Position numbers and translations under genes: made by a program. Of a DNA stretch of 24,150 nucleotides, positions 10,730-20,031 are shown in pieces (the stretch's first letter is position 1; each line of letters starts with the position of its first letter). The DNA lies in NCBI GenBank assembly GCA_036897625.1, contig JAYMTA010000795.1, forward strand, positions 1 through 24,150. The letters are read 5' to 3'. Below the pieces are notes generated by a model. That model was not told the DNA's origin. It was given only the letters and a program-made list of their open reading frames with translations, and did no database searches. Source of the stretch: Pelargonium cotyledonis. Lineage: Eukaryota > Streptophyta > Magnoliopsida > Geraniales > Geraniaceae.

Positions 10730-10854
10730 ATTTTTAAGCCACAAACTTTGTTCTAAAATCCCAAAACTTGGAAATTGGTTGAATAGTGAGGATAGGAATG
10801 GGCCCATTCCAACCCGACATTCTCGAAATCATTTGGATAGACTGTTGAAACAAA

Positions 10855-11171
10855 GAGAAATGCTAAATGTCCCAAATTTTGTACAAAATTTGCTGTGCAA
10901 AATGACATTGCAATCTACGAGACAACTATTTTTTTTCGTATTTTTGTACTTAAAAATTAATTTTAACGAATAACAACCCGACGTATATGATATCATCACC
11001 CTCCCATGAATTTCTGGCGCGAAGCGCCCGGTTTATTAGACACATTGCACACATGACACATTATGATTGGCCACGTCACCACTATATTTTTTGATGTGTC
11101 AAGTTTCATTCATTGACACATTATTTTGTACAACTATTTTTGTACAAAATTTTGTATATATAACATTGCTA
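10855..11171. mobile_element. Mutator-type MITE, copy A
   Basis: A 317-bp element bounded by a perfect 9-bp target duplication TGAAACAAA (10846-10854 and 11172-11180). The left terminus GAGAAATGCTAAATGTCCC is complementary in inverted orientation to the right terminus (reverse complement TAGCAATGTTATATATAC). Inside each end is a TTGTACAAAAT block. A second copy lies at 20158-20472 with a different 9-bp duplication. The centre carries a GC-rich hairpin, GGCGCGAAGCGCC, near 11017-11029. There is no coding capacity. The 9-bp duplication places it with Mutator-like non-autonomous elements. Confidence 0.9.
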
Positions 11172-11180
11172 TGAAACAAA

Positions 11181-11860
11181 TACTAATGGTTCCACTCATT
11201 TTCTCTCACGTCATACAACTCTATGGCAACATAATCACTTTCTTAAGAATCTTCAATAATAATCATTAGTATTTTGAATAACCGATTATGATTATCGAAA
11301 TAGAAAGCCACATCTTCTCATTGATTTAATTTTTTCTCATGCGATGATTTTTTATTACAATTAGTTTCTCTTTGTGTTCGAATAACAAACTAATAACACG
11401 ATATTTTGTGGTTCCATACGAAAAAAAATTGTGATTTTTTTTTTTTGTATCATTTGAATTTATTTTTTAACTAGAGTAAAAATGTAGAAAATAGAGGAGT
11501 TATTTCATTTCCATGGTCTAATAGAATCATTTAGCAGATCAATTTAGATAAATAATTATCCAACCAAGATATTATTCCATTTTATAAAAAATATTTTTTT
11601 GAATGATCTCATTTAAACGTGTAAATCCAGTTTCATGGGTAACTTGGAAGAAATTCAGGTTCTCTTGTACAGCAACGCTGACTTGTCATTTGTGCGGCTT
11701 TCTTAAAAATACAGTTGTCTCCAGACCACTCACAAAACCTCCGTTTCTTATAAGTATTGCTTTCCATATTATTGCTTCAATCCACAGAAATATTCGAAAT
11801 TCACAGTGCAATCAATCAATCTCTCGCAGCTCAATTTTCTAAAGAGTTTAATCAAAGAAG
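11181..11860 (+). promoter_or_regulatory. Upstream region of the CASP-like gene
   Basis: AT-rich sequence between the MITE and the CASP-like start codon. A weak TATA-like element, TTATAAGT, lies at about 11748-11755, some 105 bp before the ATG, which would allow a 5' leader of about 75-80 nt. TTTATAAAAA near 11581 is another AT-rich candidate, but it is far away. No strong named cis-element cluster is apparent. The plus-strand open frame at 11603-11842 is not protein-like. The exact transcription start cannot be read from the sequence. Confidence 0.35.
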
Positions 11861-12945
11861 ATGTCGGATGTAGAAGACCCGCCGGCGCCGGAAAAGCACT
11901 CCAACTTGCCTCCACCTCCGGGATTGCACACTCCGTCGGCCTCCCCAGGCGGCGAGCCTCACGCCGGCGAGAACCAGACCTCGCGGTCGGGTTTTGGAGG
12001 AGTTGGAGCGATCGTAAAGCGGTGGAAGAGGGAGGGTTTGATTAAAAAAGGCACTCTGGTTCTCAGATTAGCAGCTCTCTGCTTCTCTCTGCTTGCTTTC
12101 ATTGTCATGGCGAGTAACAAGCATGGAGCACAGGATGACTGGAGAAATTTCGACAGATACGAACAATACAGGTGATTTCACTGTAATTGCGATTCTGGGG
12201 TTTCGGATTTCGGCTTCAATTTGGGTCTGTCCGGGAATTTTCTGATTGAATTTTGGATTTTGTTTGCTGGGTCGAATTTGTTGGAACAGGTACTTGGTAG
12301 CGATAACTGTGCTTTCCAGTTTATATTCCGGCGGCCAGGCGCTACGGCAAGGGCACGAATCGTACACCGGAAAACAGCTCCTTCAGCCGCGGACCTTGAG
12401 CGTCATTGATTTCCTCGGCGATCAGGTTGGTATTTTCTAGAATCACTTTTGACCTGTTCCATTCTGTTTGGTTGCCTAGAAAACGACAAAAGCTCAGTCT
12501 TTGAATGTCTGCTGAATTAGATACCGAAGTGTTTGATGAAACGCCCCACTGAAAATTGGTTGTTCTTAATTCTAATTGCTTTTTGTGGGATCTGTGCATG
12601 TGAGTGTCATATGCAACAGGGCACTTCTTTAATTTATGAGCCAACATCAATAAAATGTTACATTTCATATAAACATTTCTGGACCACCAATTGGTCTGTC
12701 AATTGACTCAATTGTCATGTTGAACAACATGTCTCTATTTTTGGTATTTTCAGGCTATGGCATATCTGTTGATATCAGCATCATCTGCAGCAATTTCATT
12801 GACAAATAGCATGAGAGAGAATGCAGATAACATATTCACAGACACCTCAGCAGCAGCCACTACCATGGCTTTCTTGGCTTTCATTGTGTTGGCTGTGTCA
12901 GCAGCCCTATCTGGTTACAAACTATCAACCCAATCTTATATCTGA
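11861..12945 (+). CDS. CASP-like membrane protein, CASPL4B type
   Basis: Three exons, 11861-12171, 12290-12425 and 12754-12945, are joined by GT-AG introns and give 212 residues. Residues 1-60 are a proline-rich, probably cytoplasmic N-terminus that ends in the basic stretch KRWKREGLIKK. Four hydrophobic helices follow at about 66-86, 105-122, 145-166 and 182-205. Family-typical features are Arg69 in helix 1, Asp148 in helix 3 (FLGDQ), the MASNKHG loop, and the C-terminal SGYKLST. CASP and CASPL proteins (DUF588/MARVEL-related) sit in the plasma membrane. True CASPs scaffold Casparian-strip lignification, but the role of the 4B branch is poorly known, so no specific job is claimed. Length and exon content match Arabidopsis CASPL4B proteins as I know them. 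The ATG has A at -3 and opens the only frame that splices into the rest. Confidence 0.93.
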
Positions 12946-13061
12946 TGCACACCTTCTTCTAGTTTTGCTGATTCTTTCTCTGTATAAACTGTATTTTTTC
13001 ATTTGTGATCTTCACAGTCATTACACAGTTGCAGAACTTATTTATTGATGAGTGGATTGTT

Positions 13062-13067
13062 GAATAA
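13062..13067 (+). terminator. Poly(A) signal of the CASP-like gene
   Basis: A canonical AATAAA lies 117 bases after the CASPL stop codon, in a T-rich 3' region. It is the best near-upstream polyadenylation element for this gene. Confidence 0.6.
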
Positions 13068-13465
13068 AAGTATTGAAAGTTGAAACTATTGTGAATTTCT
13101 GATGTTGGATTGTTGGTAACAATCTCTCTTGCTGTGTCTTCCTGCGTGATCTTGATAATTAATGTGACATGCATGCAAGTAAGACAAATTGTGGATATGT
13201 TGACTTTGTTAAATATGTAAGAAATGAAACAAGATAGTACTTGATATTATGCTATTCTGTATTCTACACTTAAATCTATAAACCTAATACAGTAAAGGTG
13301 GAAAAAAAAGAAGAAAAAGCCTCTTTCACAAGCTTAAAAGGGCCTCAAAACAAATGAACAAATGCAGCTGGTTGTGTATGAAATGCAGAATTTACAGAGC
13401 CAACTCCAACTAGGCATGAAAAAATGTATCTGGTTGATAAGTATCTATATGGTATTGTAGCTGTT

Positions 13466-15601
13466 TCAATATGAAGCCCAAGATGTTAGTGATTCAAGAA
13501 ATGAGTCCTCCTTTGCCTCTTCCTTAGGCAACTGGAACCCGCCATCGGATTGTTGTGTGATTTGATTCATGTAGGGGTTCGAGGGCTTTCTATATCCCGA
13601 AAACCCCGTATTCCCCTCCGGACACTGCAACATTTCTAATGTGAATGGTGCTTGAGTTGCAGCACCTCCTGATTGTGGAAACCTTGTGTTGCTGTGTCGG
13701 GAATTTGGGTACTCGGTTGTGTTGTTAGAGTAATTTGTGGTGACTGAGGGCCTTATGGCTGCAATGGGCATGTTGTTGGTGTCATTGTTCAATGCAGATC
13801 GATCCAAATTGTATCCGCTGCCACGAGGCGCCGGAACATCATGGTTGTGCTTCCCTTCGTAGGTGGTGATCACAGCTCTCGAATCGTGTGAAGCTCGCTC
13901 CACATGTTTCCTCACCGGACAACCAACCTGTGTACATTTGTAGTAGCTCCTACACATCAGAAACATTCTCAATTAGTACACAACTAGATATACATATACA
14001 AATATAGTACACGAGAACCGCAAGCTAATACAATGTCAATATCGAATCGAATATTCACCTAGGATTGGGATTTCCCTTGACCACTTTCTGTCCATACTTT
14101 CTCCACCTATAACCATCATCAAGAATGTCAATGTCACTTGTGGTTTGAACCACAATTCTTGGTTCCCTCACTGTTCTATTCCCAGAAGCAGAGACACTTT
14201 CGTATTCGTTCTCTCCTTTCCTGCAAATTGTAACAAAATGAATCAGAAACCAATGTACTGATATCAACAACAGTGTGAAATGAGCAATTGGGTTATTGGT
14301 GTTTTGCTATTTTGCTAAGCTTACCATCTCTTGGCATCAGGTTCATTTTCATCTTCATCTCCAACTGAATTGCTCATTGATGAGTTCTGGTTGAACTCAT
14401 CTTCCCCAACTGATAATGAAGACTCTTCTTGCATTGTTGCTGACTCCACTAGTACAAGTGCTTTCCCAGCAGATTGGTCTGCAGAAACTTCTTGGTGAAC
14501 TGAATGAGAGCTGTTTCTTCTAGTAGCTTGAGGCTTGGCATGGTTGTGACTTCCCTTGTACACAATTTCAGTGATCTGTCCATCCAAAGACCTCTCAACT
14601 TTCTTCTTTGTGGGGCAATTTGGAAATGTGCACTTGTAGTAACTTCTGGGGTTTTCACTTCCTTTAACCTGTTTCTGCCCATATTTTCTCCAGTTGTACC
14701 CATCTTCTGATTTCTGTTCCTTAGCATAGTGGGTGTAAACTGATTGAATTGGGGCAACATCAGCTGAAGGAGCATTAGTTGTGGCCATTCCTAAGGAGAA
14801 GCCATGAACTGGTGCAAATTCTGATTTCACACCCATTTTGTCCATTGAGAAATCATTTTGCCTTGTGGGTTCGCTTGAATTCCATGCATCTTGCTGTCTT
14901 CTTATGGATTCTTCCTGTTACCAAGATCCAAACTTTATTAAACACCCAAGAACAAATGAAATACTACTATAGTTAATGAAAACAACCAATCAACAACAAG
15001 TCAACGCAAAGACAAGAGTGACAATCTCACCATTGAAACTTTGTTCTGAGAAAACTGAAAGATGGAGGATGATGATGTTGCAGCAGATGTAGCAGCAAGC
15101 CTGGCTTGTGGCTGGAAAGAGAAATCAGAGAAATTCTTCTCATTCCCCATTGAAGCACCACCACCACCTTGACCTTGCTGCCGCTGCTGCTGCTGCTTCT
15201 GGGTGTCACCAGAATTGGTCATCCAATTGAACCCAGTGAAAGCCCCAGTTGTTGGAGAAGGAAGAATCTGCATAAAAAGCAACAAAGAAAGCAAAACCCA
15301 TCAATACCCACAACTCAAAAAAGGTCTAAAAGTGGAAAGAACTAAAAAATCAATTTTTAAGCAAACTGACATTAGAATTGGTGGAGAAAATTGCAGGAGA
15401 GTCCAGGAGGTCAGATGGGAAAGCAAGATAGGAGGAAGGAGAGAGAGGGGTAGGAGAGAGAGGAAGTGAAGAAGGAGTGAGAGACTTGAATTTGGGAATT
15501 TCAAGCCCCCATGTAGTGCCTTTGTCTTGCTGGTTCTGGTTCTGATTGTTTTGTTCCATTTCTGTGTGGTTTTCAAGAAGGTGTGTGAGAGAAAAGGTCA
15601 T
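13466..15601 (-). CDS. Group I WRKY transcription factor, WRKY26/WRKY33 type
   Basis: Five exons in transcript order, 15601-15371, 15267-15031, 14914-14325, 14220-14059 and 13949-13466, give 567 residues with GT-AG introns. Residues 36-82 hold [11 protein letters not shown] and a run of Ser/Thr-Pro sites (Thr42, Ser49, Thr51, Ser54, Ser68, Ser81), the D-domain/SP cluster that MPK3/MPK6 phosphorylate in WRKY33. WRKY domain 1 has WRKYGQK at 231-237 and ligands Cys251, Cys256, His279, His281. Domain 2 has WRKYGQK at 392-398 and Cys412, Cys417, His441, His443. Both fingers are intact C2H2. The intron after NPNPR is the conserved C-terminal WRKY intron. The protein binds W-box DNA in the nucleus. 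Clade members act in pathogen, heat and stress responses. The start at 15601 gives an MTFSLTHLL leader; Met15 (15559) has a good context and is an alternative. Its 3' end converges on the CASP-like gene. Confidence 0.95.
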
Positions 15602-15634
15602 GGCTTGAGCTGGAGGAGAAGATGAGAGATGTTA

Positions 15635-15642
15635 ATTTATAG
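15635..15642 (-). promoter_or_regulatory. TATA box of the WRKY gene
   Basis: On the minus strand this reads CTATAAAT, 34-41 bp before the first ATG. It is the best TATA match near the gene, but it would leave only a very short leader for the ATG at 15601. It would fit better if translation began at the in-frame ATG at 15559, or if the weaker TTATAAGA near 15671-15680 is the one used. Confidence 0.5.
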
Positions 15643-15759
15643 AAGTGAGCTCTAAAAATGGAGGAACGAGTCTTATAATAATGGTGGAGAAGAAGAAACT
15701 CTGTGTCTGTACATGGTGATTTCTTCATTATTGCTTCTTCGCAGAAGCTAAATGAAACT

Positions 15760-15808
15760 TTGACCGTTGAATTTTCTTTTTTTGGGTCAAAGCTTGTGAG
15801 CTTTGACC
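15760..15808 (-). promoter_or_regulatory. Cluster of three W-boxes in the WRKY promoter
   Basis: Three TTGACC sites lie within 49 bp: plus strand 15760-15765, minus strand 15785-15790 (GGTCAA on plus), and plus strand 15803-15808. They are about 160-207 bp upstream of the first ATG. TTGAC(C/T) is the core bound by WRKY proteins. Clustered W-boxes in the Arabidopsis WRKY33 promoter are known to support WRKY-dependent induction. By analogy this cluster suggests auto- or cross-regulation by WRKY factors. The sites are seen directly; their use is inferred. Confidence 0.8.
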
Positions 15809-15819
15809 AGACTGGAGAA

Positions 15820-15826
15820 GGCGGCT
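15820..15826 (-). promoter_or_regulatory. GCC-box core in the WRKY promoter
   Basis: On the minus strand this reads AGCCGCC, the core recognised by ethylene-response-factor (ERF) proteins. It lies 12 bp upstream of the W-box cluster. A single seven-base site can occur by chance, but its position among other defence-type elements makes it credible. Confidence 0.55.
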
Positions 15827-15853
15827 GAACGGATCGGACGCTCAGATCGCGGA

Positions 15854-15871
15854 CACGTGTGCGAACACGTG
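15854..15871. promoter_or_regulatory. Two adjacent G-box/ABRE-type elements
   Basis: CACGTG occurs at 15854-15859 (as ACACGTGT) and at 15866-15871 (as ACACGTGG), 12 bp apart. They lie about 255-270 bp before the WRKY start codon. The flanking bases match ABRE cores (ACGTGT and ACGTGG), which bZIP factors bind; bHLH factors such as PIF and MYC also bind G-boxes. Paired ABRE-like sites are typical of ABA-responsive promoters. Confidence 0.65.
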
Positions 15872-16373
15872 GACATGTCTGGGACCCACTGGAGCACACT
15901 GTGATGAACTTGCCAAGGTTGAACAAGTCCAAGGTTCGCAAATTCCAAAGTGTTTGCGTTTTATTGTTAGGTGTGACGTGGAAACCGAATAATATTTATT
16001 TATTACTTTAGATTATAATAAACGTCACATGCTTAATACAAAACTGATAGTGTCGTTTTCTTGAGGTCGAATTTGGAGTTGAACCAACAATTGGGACAAA
16101 TTAGTAATTTGAGGTGCGCGTGACACACCCGAGTGCATCGAATGTAGGCATGTTATGTTAGCGTCTTCTTCAAAATTGATCTCTTAAATTAACCATTTTT
16201 GTTGAGGTAAACAAAAGATGTAATCTTGTACCAAAAAAAGAAGAAGATGTAATCAATAGAGAAATGAGTGAGGTTGTGGTATAAGTATTTTATTTACATT
16301 GTTTGTTTATTTTAGATTAAAAATTGTAAACTCATAATTATATATTAGTATTTTAGTGTTATTATTTGGCGAG
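15872..16373. other. Intergenic sequence upstream of the WRKY gene
   Basis: AT-rich beyond about 15980. One further ACGT core (GTGACGTGG near 15973) could belong to the distal WRKY promoter. No gene, RNA or repeat boundary is recognised. Confidence 0.4.
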
Positions 16374-16380
16374 ATTGAGA

Positions 16381-17263
16381 TTTTTTTTTCTTCAAGAACT
16401 CAAGAAGTTTATATTAAATCAAACTATGATAAATACAAACTCTAGTGAAAGAGACGGACATGAAATCTTGACGCCATCACTAGTCCAAAACATACTAACA
16501 GATGATCTAGCTATTAAGTAAATAGCCTTAATGTCATAAAATCTAAAACAAGTAGACCAAACATAATTAAAATAGCTAAATGAGACATGATGTCATAATG
16601 AACCAAACCAAAGGCACTGGGAAATCTCTCCCCTTTGGTCTGTACTGCTTCTGATACCCTGCTCTCTTCTACTGCAACTGTAACCAACATCCATTTGTGT
16701 TTCTCTGTCTATGAAATTGCTTCTCAGTTAGTCATAACATCAACTACCCCGAATCCAGGACCATAAACCAACTCACGTACCCACTTATCTTGCACAAGCG
16801 TGCACACGATTTGAACTGTCCACGAGCCACCCATCCCGCGATAGTTCCATACTATCATCCAGGACCACAACTTGAGTTGTTAGGTCCGCCTTTTGCAAAA
16901 AAATTGTAACTTCGTCAGTCGGAGCTTTTGAGTCAGAGCGCCGCTCGGTATGACCGCCGTGACATGAACCCAGCGAAGCCATCCCTGTTTTCACCGAAAA
17001 TCGACGACTTATGTCTGTCTAATAACTACCAGCACCACTGCCCAAGTGACTAGATAGAAAGAAGAAAGAAAAAACTTAAAAACCCTCCCCTAGCCATTTT
17101 TGATCATACACTCAATATAGAGAGAATGACCTTCCTGTTCTATATGCACCGCCGCCCAAGTCATGACCAGCGCCGCCGCCGCCGCATGTTCTACTCTAAC
17201 CACCGATGTTTAGAACATATTTTGAGAGCACCTAAAGCGTAAAATATCTAACCTAAAACTTAA
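16381..17263 (-). mobile_element. Possible minus-strand retroposon remnant
   Basis: This ~880 bp segment is richer in GC than its surroundings and starts on the plus strand with nine T's. Read on the minus strand, that is a 3' poly(A) end. ATTGAGA occurs immediately before the T run (16374-16380) and again at 17264-17270, a candidate 7-bp target duplication. The layout fits a non-LTR retrotransposon or another retroposed copy. The only open frame (16785-16994, minus) shows no reverse-transcriptase or endonuclease motif. The duplication is short and AT-rich, so chance is possible. Confidence 0.3.
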
Positions 17264-17270
17264 ATTGAGA

Positions 17271-17609
17271 GATTGGAATCTTAAAGGATGAGTTATTGGA
17301 CTTATAATTAGTTAACTCATCAAAACAAATCCACTATAATTTTCATTTATTTATTTAGATTTAATGGTTTCTCCAAGTATCCGCAAATTGGGTCAATATG
17401 ACTCGAATGAGTGGCATATAATGATATATCATACACTAGTTAACTTCTTAAAATTTTAAATAAAAAATGGTGTGGTATATCTTTCTCGGCTTGATGAAAA
17501 ATGGTTGATTGATGACGTCTAACGATTTGTAATAAATTTTGTTGTTTTGTTAAACCAAATATTTTAAGTGTTTTAAATTTTCTCTTAGATATCTAATTCA
17601 AGTCTTATG
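17271..17609. other. AT-rich intergenic spacer
   Basis: No open frame, RNA gene or repeat structure is recognised between the possible retroposon and the hAT element. Confidence 0.5.
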
Positions 17610-17617
17610 TATACAGC

Positions 17618-18533
17618 CAGTGGCGGATGCAAGAAATTATCTTAGCGGAGGCACAATTTAATAGTACTTTAATTATTAAAACTATTGTTAATTTTATATT
17701 TATGTTCTTACCCGGTACTAATTATACATTACACGTTCAAAAATTAGAAGTCAATTTTAGATTTTATTTGTGAAATAAACATTTTAATTGTTCATTATTT
17801 TATTATGTTTATGGAAATGTTTTTGTAATTTAAATAACCTGTGAATTGAACCATTAAAAAAAACATAGGTACTTAGTTTTTTTTTTTTTTTTTTTTTATG
17901 GTGTAAACCACTTGTTTAATCCAATTCGAAATTTAGTCTGAATTAAGACTTTTCACCCATCCACATAAATGTGTTTTTAGAGGCACATAAGTGTGTTTAA
18001 AAGATTTTTATTTGATAAAGTAAACATATTTCAATATTAAGTTTTCAATTTTTGTAGTTGTTTGTATAATATTTATTTATATACAGGATTATCCTTACTA
18101 ATAATATTTACTAAATGGTCTAAAACAATACTGGATAGAAGTTTTTTTTTCCTTTCAAATTATGATAAAATAATTATAACATAAATGGGTAATAGTATGA
18201 TTTGATGAAAGCTGTAAAATCATTCACTTCAACCACAATTCTTTACTTGGTTAGTAAAATTTTCATTGATTTTTATCATTAAAATTGAAATTATAAATTT
18301 TAGTTTCTATTACAAAGTGTGAATTTTGTCTTTTAAAATTTACTGTAATTGAGACTTAAAAAAAATGATGTAATTGAATGCTAATGTCAAACAACATGGG
18401 GCACACCAAAAACTTTATGGGACACTCATCTATATACAATTAAAAATAAAAATTGTATCATATAAAATTGTGATTATTAGTGGGTTGAGTGGGGTCACTT
18501 GACCCCACACCCTTCCTCTTTGCTCCGCCCATG
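17618..18533. mobile_element. Non-autonomous hAT element
   Basis: A 916-bp element with short terminal inverted repeats: CAGTGGCGGATGCAAGA at the left, and CATGGGCGGAGCAAAGA as the reverse complement of the right end. The flanks TATACAGC (17610-17617) and TATATAGC (18534-18541) agree at 7 of 8 bases, as expected for an aged 8-bp hAT duplication. The CAGTGGCGGA-type end is common in plant hAT elements. The interior is AT-rich with a long T run (about 17878-17897) and encodes no transposase. Confidence 0.8.
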
Positions 18534-18541
18534 TATATAGC

Positions 18542-18996
18542 CGTAAGAAAAGTATTTGTATATCTAAAATTCCAATTAATTGTAATTCATACTTGAACTC
18601 TTCTTTGAAGACCCAAAAAAAAAAAAAAAAAAGTCGTTAGGTGAAAATTAGTACATCGCACTAGAACTCACCTCCGACGTAATAATAAGTGAAACGTCAA
18701 CCGATGGATCATACCGGATGTTCATTGTACTGATTTGAGCTTGAACATGCCAAATTAGGTTGTAGCAGGCTGTATCATACTGACTAGGCTATGCATACTT
18801 AACACACGGCCGTGCGTTGGCTCTTGCACAACCAAGTTTTTTTTTAATTTATTATTATTATTATTTTTTTTTTTTGTCATTCATTTTCTCATACTAACTC
18901 GGTTCTGTCCATAATATTTTTGGAGTTTCAAATGTTCAGTATATTGTGTATCATAAATTTTTTTTTGTAAAATAATTGAACAATCAAGTAATATAT
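18542..18996. other. AT-rich intergenic spacer with homopolymer runs
   Basis: Includes an A run near 18616-18632 and T-rich tracts around 18835-18880. No gene or transposon boundary is seen. Confidence 0.5.
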
Positions 18997-18998
18997 TA

Positions 18999-19254
18999 CT
19001 CTCTCCGTCCCATAAATGAATGTCTTATTTCTATTTTTTTTTGCAAAAATTAAGAATTACTGAATAATTTAGTGTGTTTTCAATATTACTCCCACTTTTT
19101 CACCTACACCTCATATGCAAATCAGCCCATGTGCATAAGTGATAAAGATAATATAGGGAAAATGATAATATAATAACCTAAAAATAGAAACAATACACTC
19201 ATTTTAAGACAAAAAATTTAGACAAACAAGACACTCATTTTGAGACGGAGAGAG
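18999..19254. mobile_element. Stowaway-type MITE (Tc1/mariner)
   Basis: A 256-bp element begins CTCTCTCCGTCCCATAA and ends with the inverse (reverse complement CTCTCTCCGTCTCAAAA). It is flanked by TA on both sides (18997-18998 and 19255-19256). Inverted homology continues inward (AATGAATGTCTTATTT against AATGAGTGTCTTGTTT). The CTC(C/T)CTCCGT end and TA duplication are diagnostic of Stowaway MITEs, which are mobilised by Tc1/mariner transposases. It has no coding capacity. Confidence 0.92.
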
Positions 19255-19256
19255 TA

Positions 19257-20031
19257 TTTTTATATAAAATGATATGTTAGCTTATGTAATGGTAGGTCAA
19301 TTATTTTACTAATAACATAATAGAGTCATAATTACGGCAACAATACAGTTAACTTATGAACAAACCCTCACATCAAAAATTCAAAATTAAAAAAAGAAAA
19401 AGAAAGGACTGAGTGGTTAATATTTGTGAAAGTTAAATTTTATATTATGAAATCAAGAAATATAATATGTGATCACTTTTGTATAAAAGAGTGAAAACAT
19501 ACAAAAGTCAAAACATAATAGCATTTCTTAATTATCTCAGACCAACCAAGTTTCAGAATGGGTATTGTCCATTATTTTAAGGCCCAATATGTCACCAGCA
19601 AATAAACAATTCAAGGCCCATTTGGCTTTTGTCAAATCCAATTCTTGTGTTTGTAAAAACACAATATAACTGTCATATTACATAGAGTAGAGACAAACAT
19701 AACCAGTTGACTTCTACCATTTGCCTCTACTGATACCAAGTATTTTAAAACTCAATGGGTAGCTAAAATTATCAACAAAAAAAGCTGGATAAAAATAAAA
19801 AGTAAAACCAAAAAGAACTGCCCAACAATTGTCTCCTTCAGAGGGCGATCTTATATTCCATTCCATAATCTTGACTGTACATGACTGGAAGATTACAAGA
19901 TGCAAACCATATATGCCAATAGTTAAAACTTAAAATGATTACTTAATTTTCTAGCTAGCTCTCAATTATTCCCATAAAAGCTTCAAAATTTAACACCTGA
20001 AGACTTTTTCCGACACAAGCTTCGGAAAACT
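19257..20031. other. Spacer and probable 3' untranslated region of the FBL3-like gene
   Basis: The part near 20031 should be the 3' UTR of the minus-strand F-box gene. A weak AATAAT-type polyadenylation motif lies near 19963-19968 on the minus strand. The rest is AT-rich with no recognised feature. The minus-strand open frame at 19714-19905 has no gene-like features. Confidence 0.45.

Noticed and set aside
10635-10973. 112-codon plus-strand open frame
   Set aside because: It runs from the right TIR of E3, through flanking DNA, into the MITE, so it is an accidental fusion of unrelated sequences.
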